Of a DNA stretch of 64,000 nt, positions 44,001-52,031 are shown one piece after another (the first letter of the stretch is position 1; every line of letters begins with the position of its first letter). The stretch covers positions 2,604,001 through 2,668,000 of the forward strand of contig OZ245729.1 in NCBI GenBank assembly GCA_965227215.1, in the 5' to 3' direction. Below the pieces are notes generated by a model that was given only the letters and a program-made list of their open reading frames with translations, was not told the origin of the DNA and made no database searches. The DNA is from Gracilimonas sp965227215 (lineage in GTDB: Bacteria > Bacteroidota > Rhodothermia > Balneolales > Balneolaceae). The translations under genes and the position numbers were made by a program.

Positions 44001-44509
44001 ACTCCAAGTACTGCCAGTGTGGCGATAGAAAGTGTGAGTAGCCGCAAATAACTTTTATAACTATCAGAGTCTTTTGTATAAGCGGTCAAAGTATCCTGAA
44101 GTCGCTGTGTTTCAATTCTACCCAGGTTCTGAAGAATTGCGGCGTCTATCAATGCACGGTTTCCCGAAGATGATTTTTCCAGATCCAGAGTATCCTTAAG
44201 CTCGGGAAAATTGCTTTCCCGGCTAAATGTGCGGTAAAATTGCCTGAAGCTTGTTGGGGTTGAACTGATAAAGCCTCTCCAAAAAGAAAAAGCTGCGACA
44301 GTAATCAGTATTCCTAAAATTACAGATTTGGTGGCAGCAGAAAGGTAAACTACATGCTCAGTAATGATAAAAGCAGTACATCCTGCAAGTACAATCAATG
44401 CGGAACGCAAAAACAAACTCAGTCTCTGTTTTGACAGTATAGATTGATAAGCCTCTTTCAGAAGCTTTTCAACTTTTTGACTGGATGTATGCTTTTCGGT
44501 ATTTGCCAT
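41090..44509 (-). CDS. Large DUF4175-like membrane protein with coiled coil
   Basis: This is a 1139-residue protein. Two membrane helix pairs lie at the N-terminus (about residues 32-72 and 155-175). An extracytoplasmic beta-rich region (about 190-480: PGDVTVEQGSPFQVEIQFTGD, VIPPEYTEL and others) resembles Ig-like or DUF4175 regions. A very long Glu/Gln/Lys-rich coiled coil (about 500-800 and 900-1139) includes a (GEQ)n stretch and a GGGGGG linker. The pattern agrees with the DUF4175 proteins found near Bat/VWA genes in Bacteroidota-type genomes. The role is unknown; envelope scaffolding is possible. It is followed upstream on the same strand by the MBL-fold gene (59 bp). Confidence 0.78.
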   Translation of the reverse strand: MANTEKHTSSQKVEKLLKEAYQSILSKQRLSLFLRSALIVLAGCTAFIITEHVVYLSAATKSVILGILITVAAFSFWRGFISSTPTSFRQFYRTFSRESNFPELKDTLDLEKSSSGNRALIDAAILQNLGRIETQRLQDTLTAYTKDSDSYKSYLRLLTLSIATLAVLGVTAFNFNSAAQRSFTFWESYSKPNPFLYTVNPGDVTVEQGSPFQVEIQFTGDLIPRDVSLRIKTSVEEDFRTRAMEASGTYFRSIPQDLNNEMQYYVEMDGYRSELFTADVQLRPRFSELQATVIPPEYTELDSSILSYPISQLRAYEGSEIKLYGKLNKMASFLQMYTTDELLDLYVEPDSTFSYEIEVTQPDTLRFHIEDESGLTNQNPFQVIVVPQADEYPLVELLEPEESIQQINPANLELLYRATDDFGLTSASLNYELRRAYIEEPITGSLPLSKPREGILQPYIWDLQPFELKPQDELTFWISASDNDRYNGFKTSDSRKLVLTVPSMVDYFEDVDKKEDDVESELEDISKSFEETRQQYEEFKERMKDNPENPGYEEKRELEQVQKQQEEVQKKIDELNKKFEELKEEMSRDNMLSEETQKAYDELQKLMKEIDDPAFREAMEKLQEQLGQMNPEQLRQAMENLEFNEELYKERLERTVELFKQLKLNSDLDKLAKSFEDMARKEEERAQNEESNQSESDQNREQQLEQSLNENEKLKNQVDSLSNNTSAKNEKAISEFQEKTRQELEQLSENLKEEIEQGEQGEQGEQGEQNKDQNSQSQQNTENQSQNQQNNRQQKYEQLAKNTRSMMQNMGQQQMNINIAGLQYVLYSLLNLSLEQEDLTTLASATENRSQAYVNYARNQRNVEEIFKAVSDSLFQLSAETPQFSNQINRKKLEVEKRLQRSLEQMSERNRSQSSVASRQALGGINDISFMIANLLEQLQNSQSGGGGGGMSMQQMMEQLQQSGQMQQQLNQQLQDIINDMQGERLNQNQMERLNQIAKQQNRIRKQLQELQQQGEMDGDRIGSELERMIEDMEDTINDLRGGSADPTMVERQQNILSRMLQAERAMQERGEEEKREGDLAREYEQSRPPEMTLEELQKKIRNRLNDPNFTKYSPDYQRLIENYFELLKRLQEQQESIN
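42204..42239. repeat. 9-bp tandem repeat inside the DUF4175-like gene
   Basis: TGTTCTCCC is repeated four times without interruption, followed by a partial copy. On the coding strand it gives Gly-Glu-Gln units. It may change length by replication slippage without breaking the frame. Confidence 0.85.
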
Positions 44510-44568
44510 GTGCTACATTAAAAAGAGAAGTGTGTAGTAAAAACTTCTGGTAGTGTTAATTATTGCAG

Positions 44569-45444
44569 TCAGAGCTCATTAAGCGATAGCTTATCAGCTA
44601 CAGAAAATCTACCGTCTTTATGTTGTATACGGATGATTTCCTGATGGGCATCATGCTCTAAATACAGGTTCCAATTGTTTTCTGCTGCTTTCTTTAAAAA
44701 CGTATCCTTCTCGCTTAGCGTTTGAACCGGATACATATCATATCCCATTACCCAGGGAAGAGGTACGTGAACGTGGGTGGGTAGTAAGTCGGCAACGAAA
44801 ACAATGGCTTCTTTCCCGTTTTCAATTTTAGGTAACTGCTGACCAATGGTGTGTCCGTCCGCATTGATGGCTGAAAGTCCAGCTTCATACTCGTGATTCT
44901 CTTCTACCAAATTCAAGTTCCCGGATTCTTTTAATGGCTGAATATTTTCGGGAAGAAAACTGGCTTTCTCTCGCGCATTGGGGTTTGTCGCATTTTCCCA
45001 GTGCTTCTTAACAACATGATAGGTTGCATTCGGGAAGGTTAACTCAAGATCACCTGCTTCATTATAAAAACTGCTTCCTCCACAATGATCGAAGTGAAGG
45101 TGGGTGAAGATAATATCGGTCACATCATCAAAGGAAAATCCATGATGCTTAAAAGAGTTCTCCAGATTCTTGACGCTGTAATCAAGCTGGTAAATATCTT
45201 CCATTTTGTCATTGAACTTGGTACCGGCACCATTGTCAATGAGATAAAGTTTTCCGGTTTTTTTGGATTTTATCAGCAGGCAACGCATCGTCATTGGAAT
45301 TCGGTTTTTGTCATCTGCCGGCAATCCACGGGACCATAAAGTCTTGGGGACAACCCCAAACATAGCACCGCCGTCTAAGCGAAAATCTCCTGTTTCAATG
45401 GTATACAGTTCAAAGGATCCAAAGGTGGTTTTTGATAAGCTCAT
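44569..45444 (-). CDS. MBL-fold metallo-hydrolase
   Basis: This 291-residue metallo-beta-lactamase-fold hydrolase has the zinc motif FTHLHFDHCGGSSF (HxHxDH, about residues 109-122), a further His in ADGHTIGQQLP (about 208) and in LEHDAHQEI (C-terminal). VADLLPTHVHVPLPWVMGYD resembles the lactonase/N-acyl-homoserine-lactonase-like branch. There is no signal peptide. The ATG and ORF are unambiguous. The substrate is unknown. It lies between the DUF4175-like gene and the end of the respiratory operon, with its own probable promoter in the 150-bp space. Confidence 0.87.
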   Translation of the reverse strand: MSLSKTTFGSFELYTIETGDFRLDGGAMFGVVPKTLWSRGLPADDKNRIPMTMRCLLIKSKKTGKLYLIDNGAGTKFNDKMEDIYQLDYSVKNLENSFKHHGFSFDDVTDIIFTHLHFDHCGGSSFYNEAGDLELTFPNATYHVVKKHWENATNPNAREKASFLPENIQPLKESGNLNLVEENHEYEAGLSAINADGHTIGQQLPKIENGKEAIVFVADLLPTHVHVPLPWVMGYDMYPVQTLSEKDTFLKKAAENNWNLYLEHDAHQEIIRIQHKDGRFSVADKLSLNEL

Positions 45445-45596
45445 GGACAGTTTTTTTGATTGAATCCGAATATAACAATCAGCGAAGAGTATTCAGAATA
45501 GGTTGCCTTTATTTACAAGGTTAGAAAAGTTCTTCCAGGAGCGTAAAGACACAAAATCTTGTCTTTACTTCTTTCGTAAAAAATCTAGACTGTGAT

Positions 45597-45630
45597 AAAT
45601 AAAAAAGCCCCGAGCGATTAGCACGGGGCT
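45597..45630 (-). terminator. Rho-independent terminator of the act-cta operon
   Basis: AGCCCCG and CGGGGCT arms (45606-45612 and 45624-45630) form a 7-bp GC-rich stem with an 11-nt loop. On the minus strand the stem is followed by a T-run (the A-run at 45601-45606). It sits about 26 bp past the last cytochrome oxidase gene. Confidence 0.9.
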
Positions 45631-45656
45631 TCAGAGTTCTTACTTAGTTCCTTAGA

Positions 45657-45974
45657 CTAAAAAGAGGGAACCACATCATTTCTGTACATGGTGTCCAGTA
45701 AAGTAATGCTGACCATCAGAATAAAGAAACACACGGCCATGATAAGCAGCATGGCGTTGAACTTGACATCCCAGTACAGGTTCATGAAAAATGCGGCTAC
45801 CAAAAATGCTTTCACCAATGCAACGGCCATTGCCGTAACTACATCAAAGGGAGGCGGAATGGCAACAAATTTCGCCAGTACAACGGTGATAATGGTTAAA
45901 ATAAGCAGTGCGGTACCAACGGCCCAAAGCTGGCCTGCAGAAGAAATGTGATGTTCGTGATTATGTTCGCTCAT
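45657..45974 (-). CDS. ctaF: Cytochrome c oxidase subunit IV (CtaF/CyoD-like)
   Basis: This small membrane subunit of 105 residues has three helices (about residues 14-34, 43-63 and 72-92). The core GTALLILTIITVVLAKF, PPFDVVTAMAVALVKAFLVAAFFMNLYWDVKFNAML is that of the caa3-controlling protein/CyoD family. The His-rich N-terminus (SEHNHEHHISS) is common there. I prefer the ATG at 45974; a TTG five codons upstream is less likely. It is the last gene of the operon, 43 bp after ctaE and before the terminator. Confidence 0.9.
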   Translation of the reverse strand: MSEHNHEHHISSAGQLWAVGTALLILTIITVVLAKFVAIPPPFDVVTAMAVALVKAFLVAAFFMNLYWDVKFNAMLLIMAVCFFILMVSITLLDTMYRNDVVPSF

Positions 45975-46017
45975 AATATCTGTATTCAAAGTTCTTTGGT
46001 GATAGTATCAATCTCTG

Positions 46018-46668
46018 TCATTCAATGAGGTAGAGAAGCGGAAACAGGAAAATCCAGATGAGGTCAACCAAGTGCCAGTAAAGGCCGGTTATCTCTACCG
46101 GAGTATAATACTCACTGCTGAATTCGCCTTTCTTCGCGCGAAGATAAATCCAGTAAATAAGCCCAATTCCGATTAACACGTGAATGGCGTGAACACCGGT
46201 CAGCATATAGTAGATACTAAAGAAAATGGCTGCCTGAGCATGTTCAAGTCCTTCATAGGTGTAGTATTCGCCCGGGAAGATACCAAGGTGGAATTTGTGT
46301 GAGTACTCAAAGCCTTTAATCACCATAAAAACAACGGCCAGAGCGATGGTAATCAACAGATTTATTTTCAATCCTTTGATCTGGTCTTTCTGTACTGAGC
46401 GTATGGCCATGGCTACCGTCAAACTACTACCAATCAGGACTACCGTGTTTACGGCTCCCCAAAAGGTGTTCAGCTCAAGAGCTGCTTCCGTGAAGAGTTC
46501 AGGATACCATGCTCTATAGATGATATAAGCACAGAATAATCCGCCAAAGAATAGGATTTCGTTTACCAAGAACACCCACATACCCATTTTTGCGGTATCA
46601 AATTGCTGATCGGAATCAACAAAGTGATGTTGCACATGTGAGGGGTGTGAAGTCGAATGATTCGCCAT
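46018..46668 (-). CDS. ctaE: Cytochrome c oxidase subunit III
   Basis: This 216-residue subunit of the haem-copper oxidase has five membrane helices. Visible blocks are KMGMWVFLVNEILFFGGLFCAYIIYR, NTFWGAVNTVVLIGSSLTVAMAI, YEGLEHAQAAIFFSIYYMLTGVHAIHVLIGIGL and the C-terminal EITGLYWHLVDLIWIFLFPLLYLI, all typical of the short CtaE/CyoC form. The N-terminus carries several His (HSTSHPSHVQHHFVD). It is 35 bp after ctaD and part of the same operon. Confidence 0.95.
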   Translation of the reverse strand: MANHSTSHPSHVQHHFVDSDQQFDTAKMGMWVFLVNEILFFGGLFCAYIIYRAWYPELFTEAALELNTFWGAVNTVVLIGSSLTVAMAIRSVQKDQIKGLKINLLITIALAVVFMVIKGFEYSHKFHLGIFPGEYYTYEGLEHAQAAIFFSIYYMLTGVHAIHVLIGIGLIYWIYLRAKKGEFSSEYYTPVEITGLYWHLVDLIWIFLFPLLYLIE

Positions 46669-46703
46669 TTACTTCCCGAGTTGTGTTGTTTGAATTTAAA
46701 TTT

Positions 46704-48464
46704 TTAGTTGGACTCTACCTGCTTGCGAGCGGCAGTAACTTCTGCAGCCTCATGGCTTGGATCGTGACCATTGTGTGAGTCAGCAAGACCAAGCTGGAAT
46801 TCTTCCATCGGTTTGTGGTAATCATATGGTCCGTTAATAATAACCGGAGTATGATCAAAGTTGTGGAAATCCGGCGGTGATGTTGCCTGCCATTCCAATC
46901 CACGGCTGCCCCAAGGGTTAGATCCGGCTTTCTCACCTGTAAACAGGGACTTCATCAGGTAATATGCAATAAGCAGGAACCCAACACCAAGGATATACGA
47001 TCCAATGGTTGAGGTTTGATGGAAAATTGTAAACTGATCAATGTAGTTGTAGTAACGTCGTGGCATTCCCTGTGATCCCATAATAAACTGAGGCAGGAAG
47101 GTTACGTTAAAGCCGATAAATATAAGTACGGCACCGATTTTTGCCTGAAATTCGTTGTACATCTTACCGGTCATCTTGGGCCACCAGTAGTGGAGACCGG
47201 CCAGTAGGGCAATAAGGGTTCCGCCCATCATTACATAATGGAAGTGAGCCACCACATAGTACGTATCGTGCAGGTGAATATCGGCAGAAAGAGAACCCAG
47301 CATGATTCCTGTAAATCCACCAATGGAAAATAAGAACAGGAAGATGAATACGTAGAGCATCGGGGTTTTCATCTCGATCGAGCCTTTGTACAGGGTAGCT
47401 ACCCAGTTAAGGATTTTAATACCCGTCGGGATACCTACGAGGAAAGTCAGGAATGAAAATACTGTGGTTGCAACAGCAGACTGACCGGAAGTAAACATGT
47501 GGTGTCCCCAAACAAGGAATCCGATGAATGCAATGGCCAGTGAAGAAAGTGCAATTGCCCAATATCCGAAAATGTGTTTCTTAGAAAAAGTAGTGATTAC
47601 TTCAGAAATAATTCCAAAACCCGGTACAATCATAATATAAACCGCCGGATGAGAGTAGAACCAGAAGAAATGCTGGAACAATACTGGGTCGCCACCAAGG
47701 GCCGGGTCAAAAATTCCAATCCCCAAAGTTCGTTCCATAGTAAGTAGAAGCACGGTAATAGCTAATACCGGAGTTGCCAGCACCTGAATAATACTGGTTG
47801 CGTATAGCGCCCAGGTGTTCAGTGGAAGTTTACCCCAGGTAATACCGGGAGCTCTCATTTTATGGATAGTGGAAATAAAGTTTGTACCGGTTAAAATAGA
47901 TGAGAAACCAAGTATAAAAACTCCAAGCGTTACCCAAATCACACTGGATGGGGATTCAGCGCTGTACGGAGTGTAGAACGTCCATCCGGTATCCAACCCG
48001 TTGTTTGCAAGAGCTATGAAAGTAAATATCGCGCCAATAACATAAATATAGAAACTGGCCAAGTTCAGTCTCGGGAAGGCTACATCCTTGGCACCAAGTT
48101 GCATGGGAAGTACAAAGTTACCCAACGCGGCCGGTATAGAAGGAACCAGCACAAAGAAAACCATGATGGCACCGTGCAGCGTAAAAAACTGATTGTAAGT
48201 ATCAGCTTCAATGAATGTCTTTGCGGGAGTAAGGAGTTCAGTTCTCAGTAAAAGAGCGAGTACACCACCCAGCAGAAAAAAGAAGGTAACCGAACCCAAA
48301 TACATGAGGCCGATTTTCTTGTGATCTACCGTTGTCATCCATGCCCAAAGACCTTTTTCATCGGTCAGGTATGTGTTTTTTGGGTCTTCGGACGGCTTAA
48401 ACCGCTTAACTTTTAATGTTCGTACGTTCCCTGAAGAGGAAGGTGTTACTTCAGCTGTTGCCAT
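46704..48464 (-). CDS. ctaD: Cytochrome c oxidase subunit I, A2 (YSHP) type
   Basis: This 586-residue catalytic subunit reduces oxygen at its haem-copper centre and pumps protons. About 12 helices are seen. Haem ligands are in TLHGAIMVFFVL (low-spin haem) and DTYYVVAHFHYVM. The copper B ligands are in FYSHPAVYIMIVPGFG (with the cross-linked His-Tyr) and WGHHMFTSG. The sequence YSHPAV in place of the usual GHPEV places it in type A2 haem-copper oxidases, as in the Rhodothermus caa3 enzyme, where a Tyr-Ser pair replaces the D-channel Glu. It follows ctaC by 1 bp. Confidence 0.96.
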   Translation of the reverse strand: MATAEVTPSSSGNVRTLKVKRFKPSEDPKNTYLTDEKGLWAWMTTVDHKKIGLMYLGSVTFFFLLGGVLALLLRTELLTPAKTFIEADTYNQFFTLHGAIMVFFVLVPSIPAALGNFVLPMQLGAKDVAFPRLNLASFYIYVIGAIFTFIALANNGLDTGWTFYTPYSAESPSSVIWVTLGVFILGFSSILTGTNFISTIHKMRAPGITWGKLPLNTWALYATSIIQVLATPVLAITVLLLTMERTLGIGIFDPALGGDPVLFQHFFWFYSHPAVYIMIVPGFGIISEVITTFSKKHIFGYWAIALSSLAIAFIGFLVWGHHMFTSGQSAVATTVFSFLTFLVGIPTGIKILNWVATLYKGSIEMKTPMLYVFIFLFLFSIGGFTGIMLGSLSADIHLHDTYYVVAHFHYVMMGGTLIALLAGLHYWWPKMTGKMYNEFQAKIGAVLIFIGFNVTFLPQFIMGSQGMPRRYYNYIDQFTIFHQTSTIGSYILGVGFLLIAYYLMKSLFTGEKAGSNPWGSRGLEWQATSPPDFHNFDHTPVIINGPYDYHKPMEEFQLGLADSHNGHDPSHEAAEVTAARKQVESN

Positions 48465-48465
48465 G

Positions 48466-49410
48466 TTATTCTTCTAACGTTTTAATGTATTCAATAATGT
48501 CGGAGATGTCGTCGTCACTCAGGCGACCCTCATAGCTAACCATTTGGTTTTGATATCCTTCAACAATTTTATCGCCGGGATTCAGAATAGACTCTCTGAT
48601 ATAATTTTCATTAGCAACTTCGGAAGTACCGTCTTCGAAATTGCGTTCTTTCTCCCAAAGTCCTTGCCAGGTTGGTCCAATACCGTCAGAACCATCCACA
48701 GAGTGGCAGCTCATACAGCCCTGCAAGGTTGCGAGTTGTTCACCACGTTCAACGGGGCTTCCGCCGCCACCGGTTCCTTGCTCGTCTAGCCATGCTCGGA
48801 AGTCTTCTTCGGTATGAACAATCACTTTGGCTAACATATCAGAGTGGGAGGTGCCACAATATTCAGTACAAAAAACCTGAGATTCACCGGGTTCTTCAGC
48901 CTGGAACCAAACGTAGGTATATCGATTGGGCAGTACGTCTTGTTTAATTCGGTAATCAGGCACAAAAAAGGAGTGAAGAACGTCCTGAGATTGCATCACC
49001 AGCTTAATCGGCCGGCCTGCAGGTACGTGCACTTCGTTACCAACCTGTGCTCCGGTTTCATATTTGAAGGTCCAACCCCACTTGTAAGCCGAAACTTGAA
49101 TTTCGTAAGCATTGTCAGGAACGGTTTTAAGGTTCAGCCACCCTTTATATCCCCAACCAAAAACAACAAATACTAATAAAAGAGGAATTACCGACCAGGT
49201 AATTTCCAAAGTGTTGTTGTGGGTGATAAGCGGTGTTTTATCATCCTCTGATTTGCGCTTGTACTTAATTGCAAAATAGATCATTGCAATGGTAACACCG
49301 GCAAGAATGATAAAACTGACGATGTGGATGAATGCCATCAGCGCATCGGTACTTGCTCCCGTCATCGGAGATTTAAGCTCCGGAAGCATAAAATCGAATA
49401 AACTGCCCAT
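48466..49410 (-). CDS. ctaC: Cytochrome c oxidase subunit II with fused cytochrome c domain (caa3)
   Basis: This 314-residue subunit II has two N-terminal helices (about residues 24-46 and 70-92) and a cupredoxin domain with the CuA site (CTEYCGTSHSDM, about residues 181-192, plus His in VLHSFFVPDYRIKQD). A C-terminal cytochrome c domain (about 217-314) has the haem motif CMSCHS and a distal Met in QNQMVSYEGRL. This fusion defines the caa3 type. The cytochrome module is strikingly like the C-terminal module of ActE at 52 kb. The gene overlaps sco by one base. CtaC accepts electrons from the ACIII cytochromes. Confidence 0.95.
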   Translation of the reverse strand: MGSLFDFMLPELKSPMTGASTDALMAFIHIVSFIILAGVTIAMIYFAIKYKRKSEDDKTPLITHNNTLEITWSVIPLLLVFVVFGWGYKGWLNLKTVPDNAYEIQVSAYKWGWTFKYETGAQVGNEVHVPAGRPIKLVMQSQDVLHSFFVPDYRIKQDVLPNRYTYVWFQAEEPGESQVFCTEYCGTSHSDMLAKVIVHTEEDFRAWLDEQGTGGGGSPVERGEQLATLQGCMSCHSVDGSDGIGPTWQGLWEKERNFEDGTSEVANENYIRESILNPGDKIVEGYQNQMVSYEGRLSDDDISDIIEYIKTLEE

Positions 49411-50240
49411 TAGTTAAATTCAGTTTTTGAGGTTGTTTTTTTGCGTTTTTCGCGAAGCCAAAGCACGCCAAGGAATATACCGAGAATTATCAGTGTAGCC
49501 AAGCCGCCAAGCTTCATAATATTAATTGCTACCGGCGCGTAACTGCCGGAATCCGGATCGTATTGATAACAGAACATTACAAGTTTATCTACGGTGTTAC
49601 CAATTTTTCCGTCTGCAGATTCATACAAGGCACTGCGAACATTGAATGAGTCGTAGGAGATACCGTACAAATAACGGGTTATCTTTCCTTCAGGACTTAG
49701 GAGCATGATTGCCGCACTGTGGGCAAACTCTCCGGTTTTTTCAATTTCTTTGTACTCAAATCCAACAGCTTCAATTACCTTGTCAATCTGGTCTTTTTTC
49801 CCGGTTAGGAAATGCCATCCTGCTTTGGCGGTGGAGTCCATGCCGGCCAGGTAGTTTTTCTTCGACTTAGCTGCCAGTTCAGCATTTTCTTCAGGGTCAA
49901 TGCTGATCGAGATTACAATAAATTCTTTGCCTGGTTTCCAGGCCAGCTCGTCAACAACGTTGATAACCCCGTCTATCACAAGCCCACATAGCATCGGGCA
50001 TTCATAATATAAAGGGTTCAATAAAACGGGTTTCCCATCTTCCAATAAATCACCAAGAACAACACTGTCTCCTTCAGAGGTTGCAAACCTGGCATCAAGA
50101 GGGATGTAGTCCCCCAAGTGCTCATCAATACCGAGATCTTGCAGCGCATCCGGTGTTTCACGATTTACCTGCGCTTGGGCAGATTGTGAAGTCAGAAACA
50201 CTGCAAGCATGCTAACTGCTAACAGTGTAAAACGTCTCAT
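49410..50240 (-). CDS. SCO1/SenC copper chaperone
   Basis: This 276-residue exported protein has a signal peptide (residues 1-23, ending SAQA), a thioredoxin-like SCO domain and a C-terminal membrane helix (about 243-263) with a basic tail. The copper-binding CxxxC is in LYYECPMLCGLVIDG (about residues 80-84), and the distal His is in GEFAHSAAIMLLSPEGKITRYLYG. It would deliver copper to the CuA site of CtaC, which is encoded next to it with a one-base overlap. The C-terminal membrane anchor is unlike E. coli-type Sco with an N-terminal anchor. Confidence 0.93.
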   Translation of the reverse strand: MRRFTLLAVSMLAVFLTSQSAQAQVNRETPDALQDLGIDEHLGDYIPLDARFATSEGDSVVLGDLLEDGKPVLLNPLYYECPMLCGLVIDGVINVVDELAWKPGKEFIVISISIDPEENAELAAKSKKNYLAGMDSTAKAGWHFLTGKKDQIDKVIEAVGFEYKEIEKTGEFAHSAAIMLLSPEGKITRYLYGISYDSFNVRSALYESADGKIGNTVDKLVMFCYQYDPDSGSYAPVAINIMKLGGLATLIILGIFLGVLWLREKRKKTTSKTEFN

Positions 50241-50251
50241 AGTGGTTGGAG

Positions 50252-50782
50252 TCAGTCTGTGGCTATTCTACTAATAGCACTGTCAATAGGAATTCTGTAA
50301 ATACCTTCTTCAAGGTCAATTACGCCAAAGCTATTCAACTCTTGATCTTGTTCAGCTTTTAGCTCTTGTATTTCTGAATAACCGCTTTGGGCTGATATCT
50401 GTTTTTGAGCTTCAAAAAGGCTGTATTGAGAAAAATAAACTAAACCGATAACAAAAATAATAACGAGTGTTGTTCCCAGGGTAGACCAAAAGATCAACTT
50501 GTTATAGTTGAGGTTGTCGCTCATTACGCCGTGTTCAACGGCACCTGCAAACTCTTCATTTTCAGTTGTGATGTCAACTTCCTCAGCTACCACTTCATCA
50601 GCGTGCACTGTTTCAGTGGTAAAGATCTGAGAAGCTTCATCCTGAAGCATCGCAGCCCATTTAATTACATCATCTTCGGAAACGTCGTGTTTTTGAGCAA
50701 TCTTCTCAATCACAGAACGGCCCTGGGCTACAGCTTCGAGTGCTACTTTTGCTTTAAATTCTGAGCTATACTTTTCTGACAT
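50252..50782 (-). CDS. Membrane protein with transposase-like HTH and oxidase-operon tail
   Basis: This 176-residue protein has an unusual layout. Residues 4-45 (YSSEFKAKVALEAVAQ..., then IAQKHDVSEDDVIKWAAML) match the helix-turn-helix of IS3/IS911 OrfA-type transposases (HTH_Tnp_1). An acidic linker (55-90) follows. One membrane helix lies at about 95-117, and then a tail carries SFGVIDLEEGIYRIPIDSAI (151-170). The tail pattern resembles small hypothetical proteins I associate with respiratory oxidase operons. The gene is in the same transcript, 12 bp after actF and 11 bp before sco. There is no transposase ORF B or inverted repeat, so it is not an IS. A role in assembly or membrane-bound DNA binding is guesswork. 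Confidence 0.82.
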   Translation of the reverse strand: MSEKYSSEFKAKVALEAVAQGRSVIEKIAQKHDVSEDDVIKWAAMLQDEASQIFTTETVHADEVVAEEVDITTENEEFAGAVEHGVMSDNLNYNKLIFWSTLGTTLVIIFVIGLVYFSQYSLFEAQKQISAQSGYSEIQELKAEQDQELNSFGVIDLEEGIYRIPIDSAISRIATD

Positions 50783-50794
50783 CGGTAAATTCGA

Positions 50795-52006
50795 TTATTG
50801 GTGATACGATTTGGACAGGCAGTCTTCCAGTTTTGGATCATTCTTAGGCACCATGTCGTGCTTCCTGAATGTGTTAAAGAACAGTCCGAAGAAAATACCT
50901 CCTAATCCAAGGAAAGTAGTAATGTCCATCCAGCTGAAGTTGATGCCGTGATCAAATAGTACCGGCATGGCAATCCAGTAGATTTCTGCAAAATGAATGA
51001 TTAATACGATTGCAGATACAACGGCTAAAACAGTACGGTTCTTCTTGGCTTCGCGGTTTAGCAATACCAGGAACGGTATGGCAAAGCGGAAGATCAATAA
51101 GCTGTAAGCTATGTACTTCCAGCTGCCTTCCAATCGGTTGAAATACCACAATGTTTCTTCCGGGAGGTTCGCATAATAAATAAGTAAAAACTGGCTAAAA
51201 GCGATGTAAGCATAAAAAATAGTGAAAGCAAAGAACCAGGCACCCAAATCATAAATGTGTACCTGACGGATGGTGTTTTTCAAAAGCCCTTTGCTCTGCA
51301 TGAAGAACACAAGTAGAATCATGATAGGCCAGAAAGCCTGAAAACTGATAGAGAAAAAATATACTCCAAACATGGTTGAGAACCAGTGTGGATCAAGCGA
51401 CATCAACCAGTCGAAACTTGCAAAAGCTACAGACAGTGCAAATAGCGGAATACCGGGAGCACTTACTTTTCGCAATAGGGTAGTTAAGCCCCAGTCGTTG
51501 GTTTTGTCCATTTGAACGGACACTTTATGCAGTTTATATCCAAGATATCCCCAAATTGCAAAGTAAATAAACTGTCGTGCGATAAAGAAAGGGGTGTTCA
51601 GGTAAGCTGATTTCCCTTTAATAATCTTGTCATAATAAGGAGAAGTTGGGTCGAAAAGTTCACCATGACTCCAGTGATAAAGATTATGGATACCCAGAAT
51701 TACAGGGATCACAAAGATAGCCCAAATCCAGAAGTTAGCTGAAAAAGACTCTGAAATACGACGGAAAACAACTCCCCAACTTGATCGGGTAATGTGGTGA
51801 AGCATCACCATAATGATAGCTGCAAGCGCAATTCCTGTAAAAAAGACAAAGCTAACCAGGTACGAAAAGAAAAACTGGTCGGCATCTAAAAAATAGCCAA
51901 CAAGGCTGGCAATCAGGCCAACGGCGCCAACACCGAATAGGGCACGAGGAACTTTGCTGTCGGCTGGAAATTGTAAAGAATCTGTTATTGTAGGCTTATG
52001 ACTCAT
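50795..52006 (-). CDS. actF: Alternative complex III subunit ActF
   Basis: This 403-residue polytopic membrane protein has about 10 helices and the NrfD/ActF fold (PVILGIHNLYHWSHGELFDPTSPYYDKIIKGKSAYLNTPFFIARQFIY is typical). ActF is the second NrfD-like subunit of the quinol:cytochrome c oxidoreductase ACIII, next to ActC. A conserved His/Asp-rich segment SVAFASFDWLMSLDPHWFSTMFGVYFF lies near residue 200. It follows actE by 25 bp and precedes the HTH-membrane gene by 12 bp. Confidence 0.94.
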   Translation of the reverse strand: MSHKPTITDSLQFPADSKVPRALFGVGAVGLIASLVGYFLDADQFFFSYLVSFVFFTGIALAAIIMVMLHHITRSSWGVVFRRISESFSANFWIWAIFVIPVILGIHNLYHWSHGELFDPTSPYYDKIIKGKSAYLNTPFFIARQFIYFAIWGYLGYKLHKVSVQMDKTNDWGLTTLLRKVSAPGIPLFALSVAFASFDWLMSLDPHWFSTMFGVYFFSISFQAFWPIMILLVFFMQSKGLLKNTIRQVHIYDLGAWFFAFTIFYAYIAFSQFLLIYYANLPEETLWYFNRLEGSWKYIAYSLLIFRFAIPFLVLLNREAKKNRTVLAVVSAIVLIIHFAEIYWIAMPVLFDHGINFSWMDITTFLGLGGIFFGLFFNTFRKHDMVPKNDPKLEDCLSKSYHQ

Positions 52007-52031
52007 TGTGTAAGTGTATTAAGCAAAGTTC

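Noticed and set aside
50252..50782. Insertion sequence or transposase remnant
   Set aside because: Only the HTH part matches. There is no catalytic domain, no inverted repeats and the gene is well embedded in the operon with a membrane helix and tail.
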